From Owenia fusiformis (taxonomy: Eukaryota > Annelida > Polychaeta > Sabellida > Oweniidae), in contig CAIIXF020000136.1 in the NCBI GenBank assembly GCA_903813345.2, forward strand, positions 104,352 to 127,351: DNA of 23,000 nucleotides. Reading direction: 5' to 3'. A model generated the notes under the pieces. It saw nothing but the letters and a program-made list of their open reading frames with translations. It was not told where the DNA came from and ran no database searches. A program made the position numbers and the translations under genes. Numbering within the stretch: the stretch's first letter is position 1; each line of letters begins with the position of its first letter. Shown here in pieces: positions 18,228 through 23,000 of this stretch.

Positions 18228-18800
18228 CAAATCACATTTAGTGCAATATATGTATTTATTGCAATATTTGACAACTTGCAACTTCCATTTAGTGCAATAT
18301 ATGTATTTATTATTCAATATGCATCTCACATTTAGTGCAATATATGTATTTATTGTAATACTTGTTTTCAACCATATGCATTATGCATTTCACATTTAGT
18401 GCAATATTCATATTAATTGTAATATTTGACCATATGCAACATACTACTTACATTTAGTGCAATATATGTATTTATCATGCAATATGCATCTCACATTTAG
18501 TGCAATTTATTGTAATATTTGTCTTCAACCGATGCATTGTGTATTTCACATTTAGTGCAATATTCATATTTATTGTAATATTTGACCTTAGTGCAACATG
18601 CTACTTACATTAAGTGCAATATATGAATTTATTGTAATATCAGTCTTCGACCATATGCATGATACAATTCACATTTAGTGCGATATTTGTATTTATTGTA
18701 ATTTTTGACCATCTGCAACATGCTACTCTCGTTTGGTGCAATGTATGTATTTATTATGCAATATGCATCTCACATTAGGTGCAATATATGTATTTAATAG
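18228..18800. repeat. Tandem array built on TTTAGTGCAATATATGTATTTAT
   Basis: About 11 copies of (T)TTAGTGCAATAT occur between 18237 and 18785, spaced about 41 to 62 bp. Two tails alternate: ATTATGCAATATGCATCTCACA (short form) and TTGTAATATTTGACCATATG followed by CAACATGCTACTTACA (long form). The array lies in the 3' part of the LINE copy. Confidence 0.8.
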
Positions 18801-19079
18801 AATGATTGACAATATCATTCCATGAACTGCTTATTTATGCCAAACTGATTTATCAGACTGACTTCATATCATTGGTTATTCATGTATAAATTTTTACCAG
18901 GGACATTTTTTGTCTCTGTCTTTATGAATGTTGACCCAAGCTGCCCATTGGGGGTAGTAATGGGTGACACTCAGATATATTGTATACTGTGTCTCATAAG
19001 TCGGCACCGGCTGGTGATGTTACAAAATGTTGTTTTTATTATGTATTTTATATGTATATTGTAATATCAGTGACACAAA

Positions 19080-19120
19080 AATAAACTATTTTAAACTAAA
19101 AAAAAAACTAAACTAAACTA
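19080..19120 (+). promoter_or_regulatory. LINE polyadenylation signal and 3' tail
   Basis: AATAAA at 19080-19085 is followed within about 15 bases by a run of A and then CTAAACTAAACT. A short repeat tail of this type marks the 3' end of many LINEs and sets the right boundary of the element at about 19120. Confidence 0.6.
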
Positions 19121-19204
19121 TGGATTAATGGATTAATAAAGTTTCTTTAGACACATCCTTTAAAGCAGACTCTAATCAAACTAGATTGACTGAGTCTAAC
19201 TGTA

Positions 19205-20259
19205 ACACGCGGTAGTATCTCTTCGGGACGTATCGAAACCACTCCGTCCCGAAAAACCGTTAATTTGAATTTAAAACCTACCCCAGTGTTAAAAAATCAA
19301 GGATTGTGAGTCTCACACTTCACCGTTTTTCTTCAAACTTGTTCCGTACAAAGCTTCACAGAAATACCTTTCAGTCGATACATTGTTTTCGTGTACAAAG
19401 TACCTCGTTTTAGCGGCGTTTTGGTCCCTAGCTGCGAGATAAAGCAAATTTTCATAACTTTCAACTGTGAGTCAAGTTATCTCGCCAGTCTTTTACCCAT
19501 TCTCGCTCATAATTTCAGAATGGACTCCCATTACAACCTTCCATCGCTACGTTTTGATTTTTGGGCATCAAACGCAGCAGTTTCTAAATCATCCACACAT
19601 CTCTTAAAATTTGACTAATACGTCCCGTCACCTTCCACTACGCCCCGCCGATTTTGGACCACCCTATTATAGGTATATTGAAAATGGACAAGAATGGGTA
19701 AATCTTAAAACACAATCCGATTGGTATTTAGAATCGACAATGGCAACCTACAAACGGACACATCGATGGACAAATTGTTTTAGAATGCAACTCTACGTGT
19801 ATAGTGATAGACTCGGCGGGGCGTAGTGGAAGATGACGGGACGTATTGGTCAAATTTGAAGAGATGTGTGGATGATTTAGAAACTGCTGCGTTTGATGCC
19901 CAAAAATCAAGACGTAGCGATGGAAGGTTGTAATGGGAGCCCATTCTGAAATTATGGGCAAGAATGGGTAAAAGACTGGCGAGATAACTTGACTTACAGT
20001 TGAAAGTTATGAAAATTTGCTTTATTTCACAGCTGGGGACCAAAACGCCGCTAAAACGAGGTACTTTGTACACGAAAACAATGTATCGACTGAAAGGTAT
20101 TTCTGTGAAGCTTTGTACGGAACAAGTTTGAAGAAAAACTGTGAAGTGTGAGACTCACAATCCTTGATTTTCAAACACTGGGGTAGGTTTTAAATTCAAA
20201 TTAACGGTTTTTCGGGACGGAGTGGTTTCGATACGTCCCGAAGAGATACTACCGCGTGT
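19205..20259. mobile_element. Large fold-back element with 447-bp arms
   Basis: The left arm 19205-19651 and right arm 19813-20259 are inverted copies of exactly equal length (447 bp) around a 161-bp spacer. The tips are ACACGCGGTAGTATCTC and its complement. The inner ends are CGCCCCGCCGA and TCGGCGGGGCG. In a 228-bp section that I compared base by base there are nine differences, about 4 percent. GTA flanks both tips (19202-19204 and 20260-20262), a possible 3-bp target duplication. Each arm contains a near-identical 75-codon open frame (MYKVPRFSGVLVPSCEIKQI). Five of the nine differences are silent and four change the residue, so there is no strong sign of protein selection. No transposase is present, so it would depend on an outside enzyme. 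Confidence 0.9.
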
Positions 20260-20262
20260 GTA

Positions 20263-21029
20263 ATCAGTTTTTTAAGTTATGCTTATCGACTTAATTATTT
20301 AAAACACATCCTGTAATGTCTGATTGCACTTTCTCTATCAAATCAAAAATATCAAATCAAAACAGATTATTTTCCCATTGAAGGATTTCTTCCTTCCAGA
20401 CACATCTTCCTTCCTTTATAATTGCGATGATTGCAGGGTGAAGTGTAAAATCCAAGCCTTGACCCAATCAAAATTTTTTCAAATGATTTTGCAATAACTT
20501 AAAAAGTAGTGAAGTGATTTTGTAAAAATGATAGTCATGACAGCGAGGGGGATTTGTATGCCTAAGCATTGCAGTCATCTAGATAATATACATGTGAGTT
20601 AGACAATCACCATCCTTCAAAGTTAGATGAAAATTGGTTCAATATATTTTCATTCACAAGACAAGTTTACTTAACTATTTCAATACTTTAAACATCTTTT
20701 TGATCAAACCATTTAAATTCTGACATGTACAGTATATACGCATGAAATACACACATTTGAAATAGAGCAAGATAATTATTTTATGTTGTATTGAGATAAA
20801 ATTGCCATAGTTTTAAAGGGTTGCATTCGATTGAAACGGTTGCAAGAAATGCAACCAAAATTGTCAAGCGTTAACAATGGTTACATATGATTGAAACATT
20901 TCAATGAGTTTACAACCAAAATTGTAATGGTTGCATCGTAACGGTTGGCATGGTTGCATAAATGATCGGATCAATGATTGTACAATGATTGTGCAACGGT
21001 TTAAATTCGGACTTTCAAGGTTGAATTTT
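20263..21029. other. Gene-free stretch with short GGTTGCA inverted words
   Basis: No gene is recognised. Between 20818 and 20960 the words GGTTGCA, TGCAACC and AAACGGTTG recur in both orientations, including a hairpin at 20838-20856 (GGTTGCA and TGCAACC). Confidence 0.45.
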
Positions 21030-23000
21030 TTATAGGGGTACACACACACTGCCATGGCGAACCCTGGGTATAAAAAGAGCATAGTATGTTTACTCCGCCA
21101 ACTACGCTTGCTACATCTAAACATGAGTCTATAGGTATACACACACACTCCATGGTGTACCCTGGGTATAGCTACTTCTGCTACAAGTATTTTATTTAAA
21201 ATGAAAACCTTATAGTATGTACTGTGTTGACAACGCCAACTACGTCTGCTACACCAAAACATGAGACTATAGGTATACATACACACTGTAGAGTCACCCT
21301 ATGTACAACTACGTCTGCTACGGGTATTTAATTGAACAAAACCAGTATAGGATGTTTACTACGCCAACTACGCTTGCTACACGTAAACATGAGTCTATAG
21401 GTATACACACACACTGCCCTGGTGTACACTGCCATGGTGTAAACCTGAGTCTGTAAGTATACACACACACTGCCATGGTGTACCTTGGGTATAGTTTCGT
21501 CTGCTACGAGTATTTTATTGAAACTTACCACTTCATAGTATGTACTGTGTTGACTTCGCCAACTACGCCTGCTACATCAAAACATGAGTCTATAGGTATA
21601 CATATACACTGTAGGGTCAACCTAAGTACAACTACGTCTGCTACGGGTATTTAAATAAACAAAAACAGTATAGTATGTTTACTACGCCAATACGCTTGCT
21701 ACACCTGAACATGAGTCTATATGTGTACACACACTGCCATTGTGTACCCTGGGTATAGCTTCGTCTGCTACGAGTATTTTTTTGAAAATGACCACTTCAT
21801 AGTTTGTACTTTGTTGACTACGCAAACTACGCCTGCTACACCAAAACACGAGTCCATAGGTATGCATACACACTGTATATACAACTACGTCTTCTACGTC
21901 TTGAAGAAAAACAGTATAGTATATCTACTACGACAATACGCTTGCTACACCTAAACATGAGTCTATAGGTATACATACACACTGTAGGGTCACCCTATGT
22001 ACAACTACGTCTGCTACGGGTATTTAAATGAACAAAAACAGTATAGTATGTTAATATTACTACGCCAATACGCTTGCTACACCTAAACATGAGTCTATAG
22101 GTGTACACACACACTGCCATGGTGTACCCTGGGTATAAAAAGAGCATAGTATGTTTACTCCGCCAACTACGCTTGCTACATCTAAACATGAGTCTATAGG
22201 TATACACACACACTCCATGGTGTACCCTGGGTATAGCTACTTCTGCTACAAATATTTTATTTAAAATGAAAACTTCATAGTATGTACTGTGTTGACAACG
22301 CCAACTACGTCTGCTACACCAAAACATGAGACTATAGGTATACATACACACTGTAGGGCCACCCTATGTACAACTACGTCTGCTACAGGTATTTAATTGA
22401 AAACAAAAATAGTATTTTTACTACGCCAACTACGCTTGCTACACGTAAACATGAGTCTATAGGTATACACACACACTGCCCTGGTGTACACTGCCATGGT
22501 GTAAACCTGAGTCTGTAAGTATACACACACACTACCATGGTGTACCTTGGGTTTTCGTCTGCTACGAGTATTTTATTGAAACTTACCACTTCATAGTATG
22601 TACTGTGTTGACTTCGCCAACTACGCCTGCTACATCAAAACATGAGTCTATAGGTATACATATACACTGTAGGGTCACCCTAAGTACAACTACGTCTGCT
22701 ACAGGTATTTAAATCAACAAAAACAGTATAGTATGTTAATATTACTACGCCAATACGCTTGCTACACCTAAACATGAGTCTGTAGGTGTACACACACACT
22801 GCCATGGTCAACCCTGGGTATAGCTACATAATATACTGTGTTGACCACGCAAACTACGCCTGCTACACCAAAACATGAGTCTATAGATATACATATACAC
22901 TGTAGGGTCACCCTATGTACAACTACGTCTGCTACGGGTATTTAAATGAACAAAAACAGTATAGTATGTTAATATTACTACGCCAATACGCTTGCTACAC
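21030..23000. repeat. Complex satellite, monomer about 130 bp, higher-order period about 1065 bp
   Basis: The marker AACATGAGTCTATAGGTATA (or a variant) occurs 16 times from about 21120 to 22875, mostly 100 to 142 bp apart, with short intervals of 52 and 55 bp near 21440 and 22505. Each unit contains ACACACACACTGCCATGG, GTACCCTGGGTATA, TACGTCTGCTAC and TACGCTTGCTACAC. The distinctive block CCTGGGTATAAAAAGAGCAT occurs at about 21062 and 22127. The whole sequence of variant monomers then repeats in the same order, giving a higher-order unit of about 1065 bp. Minus-strand open frames of up to 140 codons (MCMYTYSLMFWCSRRSWR) are products of the repeat. The array continues past the end of the window. 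Confidence 0.9.

Larger units (their letters stand above)
15312..19120 (+). mobile_element. 5'-truncated non-LTR retrotransposon (LINE), interrupted
   Basis: The element enters in the middle of its reverse transcriptase domain at about 15312. It runs through the RT palm, thumb-like region and C-terminal cysteine-histidine knuckle. It then continues into a long 3' region that ends with a polyadenylation signal and an A-rich/AAACT tail at about 19095-19120. Truncation at the 5' end is the usual outcome of target-primed reverse transcription. Apart from one insertion (15709-15923) its frame is open, so the copy is not very old. The endonuclease and the N-terminal half of RT are missing, so it cannot move by itself. 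The tandem arrays at 16970-18005 and 18228-18800 lie in its 3' part and may be later insertions or expansions. I saw no target-site duplication. The clade is not assigned. Confidence 0.8.

Noticed and set aside
20864-22589. Minus-strand frames of up to 140 codons with VCVYTYRLMFRCSKRSWRSKH-type peptides
   Set aside because: These follow the 130-bp satellite monomer and occur once per unit with stops between them. They are repeat by-products.

Overview
The window looks like non-genic, repeat-dominated nuclear DNA from a eukaryote, most likely a marine invertebrate. The base composition is AT-rich. I see no bacterial operon, ribosome-binding sites, rRNA, intact tRNA or CRISPR array. I found no convincing host protein-coding gene. 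Mollusc or another lophotrochozoan is my best guess from the style of the LINE, the hAT-like tips and the satellites, but this is an impression and not a proof.

Layout. 1-900 is featureless. 916-1208 holds a decayed 21-bp repeat. 2155-2380 is a mariner-type MITE with TA flanks. 2602-2718 holds three consecutive near-perfect palindromes with one shared core. 3373-3505 is a fold-back repeat. 4116-5761 has several hAT-like tips next to C or G homopolymers. 6101-6500 has small direct repeats. 6740-7890 is a degenerate higher-order array full of AGGTCA half-sites, followed by a decayed tRNA-derived sequence on the minus strand (7990-8054). 8506-8906 is a diverged inverted repeat. 8910-11040 has no recognisable gene. 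11146-12640 is a CpG-rich 119-bp satellite with an alternating dimer structure. 13021-13451 is a fold-back element with two 184-bp arms. 14172-14505 is a hAT-like MITE with a GGCC-rich body.

The only clear protein homology is a 5'-truncated non-LTR retrotransposon (LINE) from 15312 to about 19120. It has the reverse transcriptase YADD motif, the downstream thumb-like region with YKYLG, a C-terminal CX2C-X9-HX4C knuckle, a polyadenylation signal and an AAACT-type tail. A roughly 215-bp insertion at 15709-15923 breaks it, and its length explains the reading-frame change exactly. A 1-kb block of oppositely oriented tandem repeats (16970-18005) and another tandem array (18228-18800) lie in its 3' part.

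19205-20259 is the largest fold-back: two 447-bp arms around a 161-bp spacer. From about 21030 to the end of the window runs a complex satellite with monomers of about 130 bp and a higher-order period of about 1065 bp.

The parts do not form a pathway. The picture is a nested transposon and satellite landscape with unusually many long inverted repeats, any of which would give a double-stranded RNA hairpin if transcribed.
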